The translations under genes were made by a program, and so were the position numbers. Under the pieces are notes generated by a model. The model was not told the DNA's origin and searched no databases. It was given only the letters and a program-made list of their open reading frames with translations. A DNA stretch of 64,000 nt from Schizochytrium sp. TIO01 (Eukaryota > Sar > Bigyra > Thraustochytrida > Thraustochytriidae): contig SMSO01000032.1 of NCBI GenBank assembly GCA_004764695.1, positions 8,638,668 to 8,702,667 on the forward strand, written 5' to 3'. Positions 35,229 through 45,391 of the stretch are shown one piece after another (position 1 is the stretch's first letter; each line of letters opens with the position of its first letter).

Positions 35229-38200
35229 TCACCGATAGAATGTAATCGTCGCAGTCAAAGACAGAGGATGCGACTCGGTCTCCACATCCCACGGACCAAG
35301 ATCAGATGCAATGGCTGCCTCAGAAGCTGAAAGTTCACCACGCTGTTTCTTAATCTGGCGCATGACTTCACCAGCATACTTTGCACGTACACCCTTGGTT
35401 AGCGAGGCACGGTCAGTAATATGCAAAATGCTTTTCTGCACCCCGAGATCGAGACCCTCTGGTAGACCTTCCACAGTATCAACCTCCCAAAATCCAATAC
35501 GCTTTGAGTGATCAGACATGCTACCATCCCGGCGCCTCTTACGCGATGGCTCCTTCTCATCTGTCAGTATCGCACGGTGGTACTTGCTCGCGCGAATCTG
35601 CACGGTTCGTCCTGCAACTGTCTGAAGCGCCCGCAAGGCACTCTTGCGTTGGCCGTCTTTGGGTCCCTTGGTGTCCGATGGTGGGACAAGCGTAACGTGC
35701 AGGTTTTTGTGGCCTTCAACATCTGCACAACACCAATTGCCTTTCTCAGGAGCGACAGCTTGGTTTTGCCCTGGCGCACTCTCATTCGACGGTTCCTCTT
35801 GGTTGTCCATCCACTCCATAATTTCCTCGAAACTGCAGCCTGCAGAAAAATCCATGATGTCCTCGCGTACTTCTTGTGCAAGAGGCAATAAGGGGTTTCC
35901 GCTTGTTTTTTCGAGCTTGCGCACAAAAATGTCGCTAACAACAGCGCCTGGTGCGTGCAAGGCAACCGGGAGAAAGTCTTCACATTGCTCAAAAAAGAAG
36001 CTGCGGAAGATCTTATATGCCTCTTTTTGAGACAATTTTTCACCAATAGCAAGGCCAATATGCGTCTTTGCATCGCGAGCTTGCACACGATTCCAGAATG
36101 CATCGTGATCAAGACGCTCTGGCACAATCGCGAGCACTCGCACGTCATAGCGAGCGGTGTGGGGCTGCAGAAGTGTAGCTAAGCGCCGCAAACCATCCAT
36201 TGCTGGGATATTCTTGTCATAGCCAACCACACCAATCTTTGCTCGAGGATTAGGCACCCCCTTCAAACTATCCTTTTTGTTGGTTTTGCCCTGCATACAA
36301 GAGTTGAACTCACTCTCAAAGGACGCCCTGGACTTGAAATCGTCTGATGATCGGTAACAAAAGCTCACTTCAGCTGATCCATCAAGGGTGTTATGGAAAG
36401 CCTCAAACAAAGAACTCTTGCCACCACCAGGAGGCAAACCCAGCGTGCACAGAATCAATCGCTTTGGAAGTCCTTCCTTTGATTGTGGTGCCACTGCGAT
36501 AGAACCGGAAGTCGAGAGTTGGCTAGGCTTGGCCTTCTCTGCGACACTCATGGCTTCGAGCCAAGTCTGCACGTCAGGCGGGTCCATAATAATAGGGGTT
36601 GACGTTTTTGCACCCAGACGCGGCATGTGCTTCTTTGTAAAACCACGAAAAGATCCCTCGGCAGCCTTGCGTTGATTCTCCGTTAGTTTGGCCTGAGCTT
36701 CTGCGTCGTTGTTGTTCGGCCCAACGACGAGCACAGCATTCGCTGCTTGCACTTGATCTTCCTTGGGAAAGCGCGTGGTGACTTCGTAAAAACCTAAGCG
36801 GCCACTTGTAGCATCCTGAAGGACCTTGTTGGAGCTTGCATCCAAACCAAGGGCCCCAAGCTTCGATGCACTTAAAGACAAACCACTAAGGTTGAGAACC
36901 AAGATACTTAGCTGGCTGGAGTCTTGAGTGGCATTTTCGCTTGTGCCTTTCTTTGTCACAATTTCCGATTCAGACTTGGCAAATTCGCCAACTTCGGCAC
37001 ATGGTGTTCCCAATGGATATGGCGTCGCCGAAAGAAACTCTTCAAGTTTCAGCAAATAGCTTGTCCGCAGAGCATCCTGCTGCCTATTAGAAAGAGAAAG
37101 AGCAAAGTCAGCCCACTTACTAAAAAATCCATCCAAGGTGTCACGATGTTCCTTAGGAATGCTCCATGGTGGGTAAAAGCCCTTCTTCAAGGTTTTCAAA
37201 AAATCGTCTTTACCCCGTTTGAGCAAGATAAACAGGCGGTTTCGGATACCAAAAGTGCGCCACATGTAATTCAAGCACTTGAGCTTGGCGATGCCGAGGA
37301 TCTTAACAGGTGTTGGTGCTTCAAATGCAGCAGCTTGGGTTGCCTGAGCCGCGATGTCTTCTTTCGTGAAGAGCGACACTACCATACCACGAAACAGAGG
37401 GCCCGTCGACTCGTCCATCATATGAAGCGGCCATCCATAGAACACTTCATCGTCACGAACATGCACTTGAACTTGGAGGTGTCCTTTATACATATAGGGC
37501 TGAAGGCGTGTAGAGTGAGCATATAAATTCTGCAGACGCTCAAGCGTCTTATGCGTACGTCCTGGAGAGGTACCCTTACATACGTAATCCCAAACTGCAG
37601 AATCAGGGGTGTTCTTGTTAATCCGGGTCGGTTCAGTGTATACCTCCGGCATATTTAACGGGGCGATGTTCAGGTTTTCTACGTCACGACGGAAATCTTT
37701 GCCGGTAGACGAGTTCAGGCAAATCTCACCAAGCTTGACTGCAGAGGCCAACGCAGCATCATGAAAAGGTCGCATTGTGTCGTTGTACGTCTTCACTAGG
37801 GCGGAGAGGCGCTCTGGATTAGCCTGAAGAGCCATCATTACAAAACCTTCAAGAACTTGGCCCTGGGTCTCAGCGTGAGACAAGAAGCACTGAGGCTCCT
37901 GGCCAGGTGCGAGGTGTTTATCAAGAATTGCACTTGCATCGCGGTCTTGCATATCCCAGCGATGCTTATGTAACTCCTTTTCTACCTCATGCGCCTTGTT
38001 GCCTGGAATGAGCCAAACCTCGTTGAGTGGAAGTCGCCACTGAGTGGCAATCTGCAAAAGCTCAGATGGAGACATGAATCGCTCCTCACGAGTCACCGCA
38101 GCACAGGTAAGAACCATGTATGCACAGCGAGGCGTCGCGCCATGGTCACCAAGAACTCGCGGAGTCACGCACTCGAACGAATAACATATACCGCGTTTTT

Positions 38201-38741
38201 CTGCGTCCTCCCACCATTCCTGGAATTTGGCGGTCCCCTCATTTGGCCAAACTGTTTGAAAGTACTCGTACAGCACCACGCAGCCCACGCGAGAGAAAAT
38301 GTTCCCTGTACCGTTCTTGGAATAAAAAGGCGGTGCCATTACAAGCGACCCAGAATGCTTTTTACTCACGCATAGGATACCTGAGGCACCATCAATATCC
38401 GCCGACTTGGTCTCTTCCTTGGCTTCTGCTCCATGCAAGAGCCAACCGAGCCGTTTGTCAGCATTTTGATTGTCAAACTTGGGTAAAAAATGTGTTGTGG
38501 TCTGCGCGATCAGTTGAGGGCCATTCTCCTCAAGCTTCGGAAGATCAGGTCCAGGAACCGACGACTGAGGGGTATCCAGTTCCTCATCATTCATATTAGA
38601 AGCTTCAGCGTCTGGCGAGGACAGCTCTGCGCCGTTTGAGGCTTGATCTTGGTTTTGCTCCTCTGCATTATCCTTGGGTTGTTGACCACCGCCTTTGCGA
38701 CCCTTACCGCCCCGGTAGTAGTTTCGACGGCCGCGAGACAT
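35229..38741 (-). CDS. Plant-type tripartite tRNA ligase (ligase-kinase-cyclic phosphodiesterase)
   Basis: The intron-free frame encodes 1170 aa, close to plant tRNA ligases (about 1100 aa). An Arg/Gly-rich N-terminus is followed by ligase motif I, KHSGSL (about residue 126), matching the KxDGSL nucleotidyl-lysine motif of Rnl1-type ligases. EGFVMMAL (motif IV-like) and AKLKCLNY (motif V-like) come next. The middle kinase domain has a P-loop, GLPPGGGKSS (about 762-771). The C-terminus has two 2H-phosphoesterase signatures, LHVTLV (about 1013) and LHITDR (about 1105). Such enzymes open the 2',3'-cyclic phosphate, phosphorylate the 5'-OH and seal tRNA exons after intron removal, and in some lineages splice HAC1/XBP1-like mRNA in the unfolded protein response. 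The order ligase-kinase-CPD with paired HxT motifs makes the identification strong even though overall similarity looks low. Confidence 0.85.
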   Translation of the reverse strand: MSRGRRNYYRGGKGRKGGGQQPKDNAEEQNQDQASNGAELSSPDAEASNMNDEELDTPQSSVPGPDLPKLEENGPQLIAQTTTHFLPKFDNQNADKRLGWLLHGAEAKEETKSADIDGASGILCVSKKHSGSLVMAPPFYSKNGTGNIFSRVGCVVLYEYFQTVWPNEGTAKFQEWWEDAEKRGICYSFECVTPRVLGDHGATPRCAYMVLTCAAVTREERFMSPSELLQIATQWRLPLNEVWLIPGNKAHEVEKELHKHRWDMQDRDASAILDKHLAPGQEPQCFLSHAETQGQVLEGFVMMALQANPERLSALVKTYNDTMRPFHDAALASAVKLGEICLNSSTGKDFRRDVENLNIAPLNMPEVYTEPTRINKNTPDSAVWDYVCKGTSPGRTHKTLERLQNLYAHSTRLQPYMYKGHLQVQVHVRDDEVFYGWPLHMMDESTGPLFRGMVVSLFTKEDIAAQATQAAAFEAPTPVKILGIAKLKCLNYMWRTFGIRNRLFILLKRGKDDFLKTLKKGFYPPWSIPKEHRDTLDGFFSKWADFALSLSNRQQDALRTSYLLKLEEFLSATPYPLGTPCAEVGEFAKSESEIVTKKGTSENATQDSSQLSILVLNLSGLSLSASKLGALGLDASSNKVLQDATSGRLGFYEVTTRFPKEDQVQAANAVLVVGPNNNDAEAQAKLTENQRKAAEGSFRGFTKKHMPRLGAKTSTPIIMDPPDVQTWLEAMSVAEKAKPSQLSTSGSIAVAPQSKEGLPKRLILCTLGLPPGGGKSSLFEAFHNTLDGSAEVSFCYRSSDDFKSRASFESEFNSCMQGKTNKKDSLKGVPNPRAKIGVVGYDKNIPAMDGLRRLATLLQPHTARYDVRVLAIVPERLDHDAFWNRVQARDAKTHIGLAIGEKLSQKEAYKIFRSFFFEQCEDFLPVALHAPGAVVSDIFVRKLEKTSGNPLLPLAQEVREDIMDFSAGCSFEEIMEWMDNQEEPSNESAPGQNQAVAPEKGNWCCADVEGHKNLHVTLVPPSDTKGPKDGQRKSALRALQTVAGRTVQIRASKYHRAILTDEKEPSRKRRRDGSMSDHSKRIGFWEVDTVEGLPEGLDLGVQKSILHITDRASLTKGVRAKYAGEVMRQIKKQRGELSASEAAIASDLGPWDVETESHPLSLTATITFYR

Positions 38742-39201
38742 TGCGCGGTCTTGCCTTCAGTGTGACTTTCTCCAACTTTCGTGCTTGACGTTAGCAATTT
38801 GCTCTCGGTTTGGTATTCGGGTGATCTTAGGTTTTACTCACTGGCTGACTGACTGACTGATTGATTGATTTGAATGATTGATCAATCAATTGATTGATCT
38901 CAGCGGCCCTCGTTCTGTAATAGATCTGCGAACGTTCTACGAACGATATTGTATTGTGCATTCGGGACACTTTATCCCCAGCATCTTTGGCGTTAGAATT
39001 CATCGTTGTTAAGAAAACGGCCTGTGACTGGTGCCGACTTTGATCTCCTGCTATTACAATGCGAAAAACGTGGGGTATTATATGTATTCAACCCACGTAG
39101 AGGTATTGTTTTTCTCTAGAGCATAGTGTCTCAGAAATGAAGGATTGAAGAAAAAAAATGTTTTAAATCACTGCTTTGTATGTGTATTGCATAATAATTT
39201 A
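38742..39201. other. Promoter region of tRNA ligase gene with palindromic TGATTGATCAATCA
   Basis: This 460-bp spacer separates the 5' end of the tRNA ligase gene from the 3' end of the BAR protein gene (tandem, both minus). Near 38860-38900 it holds GACT/GATT simple repeats and the inverted repeat TGATTGATCAATCA. Whether this is a control element is unknown. Confidence 0.4.
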
Positions 39202-42200
39202 TTAGATAGACTCAACTTGCGGCACGGACTCGCCAGCAGCCTCCCCGGCTGCAATGGCTCCTAAAATAGAGTCAATCGCAATTTGCTCATTTGCATTAAC
39301 CTCGCTACCATTGTTGCTATCGTGCAGAGATATTTGATTTTCACTGCCATCACTCTGCTCTGAAGCAAGGTTTGCATTTAATCCTTTGTCTTCATCATCA
39401 TCGTCTTCATCTAAAGAAACCTGCATCTTAGGATTATTGTCCTGGACCACTGATTCTGCCACCGGTTGATCTTCTGCCGAGTCTCCTGATACTGCCGAAG
39501 AAGTGTCTCTTTCTTGTGTGTTATCTGTGTTGCTTACATCTTTGTCTAAATTGTCCGATGCTGCAGTTGACAACGAAATAAGTGCTTCTTCTTTCTCTAC
39601 AGGAGCTGAATGCTGAGGCTGATTTTGGAGGTCTTCAATTGCTTGCTGCTCTTCGTTTTCTGCAGAAGCATCGCTGGATTCAGAGTTCCCGATAATGGCT
39701 TGACTATTTTCACAGCTCGCTAAGTCTTCACTTCGAACGTCATTCTCAGAAGGCTCATGAGAGTCAATATTGTTTACATTGTCCACCTGCTTTGGCGAGT
39801 CTAGGGGATCATTACTGCAATCCAGTGTATTAGAACCTCCATCCTCTTGTTCCTCCACTTCTTTTCCCACATGTTTTTTGGGTGCTAACGAAACTGAAGA
39901 GTTCGATTCGATCTCTTCGCACACGGAAGTCATACTAATAGATTCATAAGTGGTGGCTGCCTCCAAATCAGCTTGGCCCGACGCAGGTACAGGATCTTGC
40001 CCATTACTGTCTTGATGATCTTCATCGCCCTGATCATCAAGTGTAGCAGTCTGTGTGACGTCGAATCCGAAGGTTTCAGAGTTTGTCCTATTTTCGTCAT
40101 CCTCTAGATTGTCGTGATTGCTAGAAAGAGGCACCTGCGTTGTTACAATTGTGGTCTCCAGTGCTTCCTCTGCCTTGTCATTGTTAATTTGCGATATTCC
40201 AGCTGCCGAGACTGGACCCTCGTAACCCCCAAAGTCCCCAAATTCATCATCATCATCAGAGAACGGTTGCGGTTCCTCATACGCAAAATGAGGTGCTGGA
40301 GCAAGTATCTGCGGCCCATCAGCAGAGGCATCTTCATCAAGGTTGCTTCGTTTGTCTTTGGACTTTTCCTTCGAAGATGATTTTGACTTCTTCTGTTTCT
40401 TGCTCTTTTTCTTTTTGCTGGGTTTACCCACCTTTGAGTCTTCGATGGGTGCATCAGTTGTCATCGGGTCCTGGCTTTCTAAATGCGACTCCGTTTCTAG
40501 AACACTGACTTCTGATTCTACATGTACAGGGACTTCCTTTGCTGGAGCGCTCTCTGAGAGTGCGTCCAAGGTAGAGTCGGCATGGCCCAAGGCAGATTTA
40601 GGCGCAGGCATTGGGCTGATTTTCATAGGAATGTGACCATCCGTTGCAGAAACGGTGGGAGGATGCGGGGACGGTGTAACTTTTACAGGGACGTGACCAG
40701 ATGACGACGTATCGGGACTAGGTGCAATTTTCATAGGAATGTGGCCTTCCGATGAGGTGAAACTTTGAGGTGCTGAGGAAATTTTCATTGGAACATGACC
40801 ATCGGAAGACGCACTGGAACTACTTAAAGGAGTAACCTTCATAATGATATCACCATTCGCTTGGTGTTTGTTTGGTACCTTCATTGGGATATGACCAGCG
40901 TCAGCACTAGATGGTGAAGATGTCGAGAGAGCCCGAATTGAGTTTGAGGAGCTGTCTGCTGTATTAGGTGTGTCAGCACGCCTACTTGCACGAGAAGATC
41001 GTCTACCTTTGAGGTTAATGCGGATAGGACCTAACTCAGAAGCCCCTTGAAATTGTGAAGGGGAGTCCAGTGTATCTTCAAAGGGTGTTGGCATTGTTGG
41101 ATTTGCATCGAGAGCATCGTCCCCCTTGGCTCGGCCAAGCCGCAAATAGGCTGAACCGAGACCAGGGCGATCAGCATCTGGATTGAAACCCGTGTCTAAT
41201 ACCGTGGCAACGATATTTTCGTCTGGTACGGGTCCATTGTTTGTGTTATCTGGATCATCCTCGTCATCATCGCGAGCAGTTCGGGACAACAGTCTCTTCA
41301 CATTTTCCGATTGTTTCGCCAGTCCTTCACGCAGCCGAGCAGCAGCGTTGCGCTGTGCTTGGACCTCACGAAATCGATTAGAATCGACAACATCGGACTC
41401 TCGCACAATATCTACCGCAGATTTACTAAGCTTAGGGGGAGGAGCGCGAGGGGGCTCAACGGCAGTAGAAGGACGCGGTGCGGGGGCCTGAAGTTGCTGC
41501 AACGAGTTCGTGAATCCCTCAAAGAAGTTGAGTTGAATGCGCTTCAATGCCTGATAAGGTGCTCTTACAAAGTCAAAGCGGAATTGAAAGAGCGCAGAAA
41601 GCTCTTCGAAAAGATCTCTTGTCATTTGGTCTAGAACTGCGGTTTGCTCGAGTCGCTCCTTCTCCTTTTCTGCGCTGCGCAATAGGGCCCCGACTCCGCG
41701 TGGTTTTGCCAGGTTCTTTCGTAGGTTCTCCCGTTCTAACATCCGCTCTTTGATTTCATGCAAGACTGTCAAATTCACATTGAAGCACTCGACTACTTTC
41801 ATTTCCATCTGCGAGAGGAACTGTGAGCGCTGAGTATCAGATTCATTACCAGTCAGGAGGCGCACTTGCGCTGAGAACCGGGATGCGTCAACACCGAGGG
41901 CGTCGTCTTCTGAGCAAAATGTGTGGATATTACTGGCCAGAGTTTGCATGTTCAAGCACATGAAATTCACAGATTTGACAAAATTGATGGCATTTTTGCG
42001 TAAGGTTTGGAGCATCTCTTCCATTGTCAGAATGTTTCCGTAAAGTGCCTGCATCATTGGGTCAGGGTCCTCAATAGTGTATTTACCTGCCTCGGGTTGC
42101 CTTCGCTTCGCCATGGCGCTCCTTAAATTTCTTGCCAGGCCCGGAGAAGCAGATCCAGCCGGGCTAGAGGACCCTGTGCTGCGTGAGCTATCGCTTCGCC

Positions 42201-42204
42201 TCAT
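39202..42204 (-). CDS. BAR-domain protein with GHIPMK repeats and acidic tail
   Basis: The intron-free frame encodes 1000 aa. Residues about 40-245 form a helical BAR-like domain: YGNILTMEEMLQTLRKNA, then FCSEDD, and the typical closing helix FVRAPYQALKRIQLNFFEGF. BAR dimers sense or bend membranes and act in endocytosis and trafficking. After a Pro-rich linker, six imperfect copies of GH[IV]P[MV]K[IV] spaced 13-20 residues apart lie at about 435-535. A Lys/Ser-rich stretch (KKKKSKKQKKSKSSSKEK) follows, then DDDEFGDFGGYEG near 650, which fits the FG[DE]F-type acidic motif bound by gamma-ear (GAE) domains of AP-1 and GGA adaptors. The last 330 residues are acidic Ser/Asp/Glu-rich and probably disordered. 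No SH3 domain was seen. The BAR call rests on helix pattern rather than a diagnostic motif. Confidence 0.65.
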   Translation of the reverse strand: MRRSDSSRSTGSSSPAGSASPGLARNLRSAMAKRRQPEAGKYTIEDPDPMMQALYGNILTMEEMLQTLRKNAINFVKSVNFMCLNMQTLASNIHTFCSEDDALGVDASRFSAQVRLLTGNESDTQRSQFLSQMEMKVVECFNVNLTVLHEIKERMLERENLRKNLAKPRGVGALLRSAEKEKERLEQTAVLDQMTRDLFEELSALFQFRFDFVRAPYQALKRIQLNFFEGFTNSLQQLQAPAPRPSTAVEPPRAPPPKLSKSAVDIVRESDVVDSNRFREVQAQRNAAARLREGLAKQSENVKRLLSRTARDDDEDDPDNTNNGPVPDENIVATVLDTGFNPDADRPGLGSAYLRLGRAKGDDALDANPTMPTPFEDTLDSPSQFQGASELGPIRINLKGRRSSRASRRADTPNTADSSSNSIRALSTSSPSSADAGHIPMKVPNKHQANGDIIMKVTPLSSSSASSDGHVPMKISSAPQSFTSSEGHIPMKIAPSPDTSSSGHVPVKVTPSPHPPTVSATDGHIPMKISPMPAPKSALGHADSTLDALSESAPAKEVPVHVESEVSVLETESHLESQDPMTTDAPIEDSKVGKPSKKKKSKKQKKSKSSSKEKSKDKRSNLDEDASADGPQILAPAPHFAYEEPQPFSDDDDEFGDFGGYEGPVSAAGISQINNDKAEEALETTIVTTQVPLSSNHDNLEDDENRTNSETFGFDVTQTATLDDQGDEDHQDSNGQDPVPASGQADLEAATTYESISMTSVCEEIESNSSVSLAPKKHVGKEVEEQEDGGSNTLDCSNDPLDSPKQVDNVNNIDSHEPSENDVRSEDLASCENSQAIIGNSESSDASAENEEQQAIEDLQNQPQHSAPVEKEEALISLSTAASDNLDKDVSNTDNTQERDTSSAVSGDSAEDQPVAESVVQDNNPKMQVSLDEDDDDEDKGLNANLASEQSDGSENQISLHDSNNGSEVNANEQIAIDSILGAIAAGEAAGESVPQVESI
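40600..40900 (-). repeat. In-frame GHIPMK repeat array (6 copies)
   Basis: Six degenerate copies read GHIPMKV, GDIIMKV, GHVPMKI, GHIPMKI, GHVPVKV and GHIPMKI, separated by Ser/Pro-rich linkers. Only the short core is conserved, while linker length and sequence vary, which points to selection on a peptide motif rather than recent DNA duplication. Confidence 0.85.
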
Positions 42205-43062
42205 TGTGGCTACCTCGTTGTTGTGCTTTTGCGTCCCAAAAAATCTTTTGGAGAGCTAATGAATTAACGATTTCAACTGTGTGATGAGATTTTGAATACG
42301 CCAGATTTCGCCAATACCGACAGGTCAGAATCTTATAATCTTCAAGTTTTCTGGCTGGCACAAGGGCAATTTTCGAAAAGACGTAGTTGCTATGCTGGCA
42401 GTGGCACAGGCACCCAGATTAGATAGGACGCCACTTGGCTGCAAGGTTATCTATCTCTCAACGTGAAACCTAAGCAAAACCTTGCTGTCAAAGTGAACCT
42501 GCTCAATACCCCTTTTCTGCCAGGTTTGCGTCAGCTCTGACGTAGCTCCCGCCGTCTCTCCCGTCGCCTTCGTCCTCCAAGGCGCTGCTTTACGACGATG
42601 TTTGTGCTTCGCTCCCCTTGACGAGCTGGCAAGCTAAGTCTCTATCTTCGGCGCACTCCTGCGCCCTTTTTCGGACATTCTCCCACCTAACTCCCCGAGC
42701 CCTCCTTGTTTCCCCGACCCCGTCTCCCTTCCCCTCGTTCCGCGGGTTCTTCCCCAGGTCCCTCTCCGATCCCCCCTCGTTCCTCCCCAGTTCCCTGTGC
42801 GTGCCCCGCCGGTTCTCCCTCGGTTCCGGTCGGGCTGCGCCGGGTCCTGTGAGAGGTCGCGTGCGTCATCGCGTTTCTGCTCGCGGCCGCCTTTCTTTGC
42901 GCTGCAGCGCCAAAGAAGGCTCTGGAGCCGGGGGGCTGGCGGCCAGCCACTGCGAGGAGGCCTCGAGGAGGCGGAGGAAGGGTCTGGTCTGATGGGTGGC
43001 GGGACGAGTGGGCCAAGAGTGAATGGGTGGAGGAAGGAGCAGTCAACGAAGAGGAGCGATAA

Positions 43063-43093
43063 ATGAATGAATGAATGAATGAATGAATGAATG
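43063..43093. repeat. Microsatellite (GAAT)n
   Basis: About seven GAAT/ATGA units. Confidence 0.9.
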
Positions 43094-43237
43094 TGGGTGC
43101 CAGTTTTCCTTTTACCTTTTAAAGTTCATTAATTATTGTTTTTATGGGGTTAGTAGTTTGTTTAGTTTGCTTGTTCATTGAAAAGGTATGAAACCATTGA
43201 AGTTGTTTTGATTGAAAGGTGCATAGACCGATAAGTT

Positions 43238-43302
43238 GGGATAACTTGAGATAACTTGAGATAACTTGAGATAACTTGAGGTAACTTGAGATAACTTGAA
43301 GT
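43238..43302. repeat. 10-bp minisatellite (GATAACTTGA)n
   Basis: About six copies of GATAACTTGA with one G variant (GGTAACTTGA). Confidence 0.9.
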
Positions 43303-44623
43303 AAATAAATTGATGAACATATGAGGAGATGGGTATAAAACAGGAAAGAACTTAACTTCTTCGTGTTAAAAGAAAGAAGGAAAGAAGGGGCGGGAGGTAG
43401 CGGAAGACGCTAGAGTAAATGGTAGCCATGAGAGTAAACCACTCGGCCGCGAGCGGCTGCGCCTTGGGGGTGGTTTAGGAGTTAAGTGGGTACGAGCAAA
43501 ACTGTTTTGGTTCTGTTGCGTTATCTGACATGGTTTAGACAAGGAGAAAGAGGGGATGTGTTGATTTCACATATGAAGACGTGCACGGTATCCCCCGGGA
43601 GGGAGGACACCGTGGGAAAAGTTCTTTCATAGGGAAAAAGAGGGAGCACTGACAGGTAGTAGTTAGCTATCGAGTAGTAGAGAGGTGTCTCTTTTTCGTT
43701 TTCTTTTACGTTTTCTTCTTCGCTTTCATAAGTTTGTTTTCAAGTTTTCTTTTCGCGAATGGAAAGCTTTCAAGTGTTCTATCCTGACTCATATCCCGAG
43801 TCCCTAGATAGGCACCATACTCCATCAAAACAAAGTTCTAGAGAACCAAACATAAACTACTTTAAAATAAAATATATATTTAAAAAAAAAATGAGAAAAA
43901 TGAAAAAAAAAAATGAAAACTGGGTACTTTGCTTTGCACCATTTGACTGCCCTTCTCTCCAATCTCGCAGTGGCAAAAGCTAAAGCCAAAGCCTTCAGAG
44001 CGCCAAAAGATCAGTCTAATGGCATATCATTTCATAGATAAGCCTATCCCGCCCCCCGGTTCAACTGCTGAGCCACTACTTTCTTAATTGGCGAGCCGCT
44101 GCTTGGAGCCTGCCCCCTTTAAAGCGGTCCCTCGATCGATATCTGTGACTGTTACTTCAGAGGGTACATATGAGAACGATACGTCAACAATTCGCTGTCG
44201 AAAACCGCATCCGACATATAAGTCCCATAGTACAATTCTTCACGCCATCTATTGCTTTGCTCTGCTTTGATTAGCCTTGCAGGCTGATAAGTCTGTCACT
44301 GCCCAGCCCATCGTTTGACAGCGAAGTCTGCTCAAGCGGAGTGAGAGTGTGCGGAGCTCCTTCGCATAGACCTGAAGCTGCTCGCAAATCACTCAACGCG
44401 TTAGTATGGTATCGTGGTTTGGGGGGGACCAAAGTGGCACTTCATCATCCCAGAACTATTTTAATTTTAACTTATTTAAATTAAAAAAAAGTAATAATAA
44501 AAATATATATATAATAGTGGAGTAAAGAACTAAAGATGTTTTCAACCTCAGACCTCATTTGCTTTTATTCATATTTATATTTATATTTACTATATTATTA
44601 TATTTATTTATCAATTAACACAG

Positions 44624-44782
44624 ATGGAAACAGGAAAGAACAGTTCAAGAGACCTCAGAGGTAGCTTGGATCGTGAACGAGCATCGACGCCGTCGAAACA
44701 GCCACGCAAAGTCACGAAAGATGATCACAGCAGCAGGAGCGGCACGCCCCCCCTCGGCTGCACGATGAATGACGGTGCCTGA
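44624..44782 (+). other. Small ORF or candidate first exon, unrecognised
   Basis: An ATG directly after AACACAG opens 52 codons of a hydrophilic Ser/Arg/Lys-rich peptide (METGKNSSRDLRGSLDRERA...). It could be a first exon ending at a weak donor near 44775, a short independent ORF, or chance. No homologue is known to me. Confidence 0.18.
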
Positions 44783-45168
44783 GCTCATAGGTGAATATAG
44801 ACAGACACGTGTTTAGATGTATAGGCACTGTGAGTTACATTCATGCATGCATGCATACATATGTAGATACATTCGTCTCGTGGAGGCCGTGGGCGCCAGT
44901 CTCCGAGGAGAGAGAAGATGACCACCACCATCGTCTTGGAGCGAGCGAGTGTCGGCATCGCGATCTCCAAGTTGGCCTTCTCCAGAGGGCCTCGCGGCAC
45001 GAGTCTGGGCGTGGCGCGTCTTGCGAAGGAAGGCCTTTCGGGCTCGGCTTTGGAGATGAGGAACTTGGGAGCGGACTACTTGAGAACGAACGACGCCACG
45101 CCACGCCACGCCATCGCGGATGGTACCCGAGTCAATTGTCAATTGTCAATTCTGTCAACAAAACACAG

Positions 45169-45360
45169 GTTCGTGAACTCCACCAAGATCTGCGGAGGAT
45201 CCCTTGTGAACGGCAACAACCGCGACACGAACCGGAGGATGCGCCCTCGCCAACAGAGACCCTCGCCAGAGACCCTTTCAGAGACCATGCCAGCCGGAGC
45301 TGGCCCGAAGCTGCGCTGCCAACCTGGTCTGTAGGAGCAGCAGGAGCAGCCAAAGCCTGA
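45169..45360 (+). other. Candidate exon, unrecognised
   Basis: After an acceptor-like AAAACACAG, 63 open codons follow (VRELHQDLRRIPCERQQP...) and end in TGA immediately before GTGAGTGAGTGAGT. A second frame in the same segment is open as well, so the correct frame is unclear. Confidence 0.18.
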
Positions 45361-45391
45361 GTGAGTGAGTGAGTGAGTTCTGCTCGTGCAG

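Noticed and set aside
45181-45220. CGGSLV in one frame, reminiscent of trypsin-like serine proteases
   Set aside because: No catalytic His, Asp or Ser context nearby, and other frames of the same segment are equally open.
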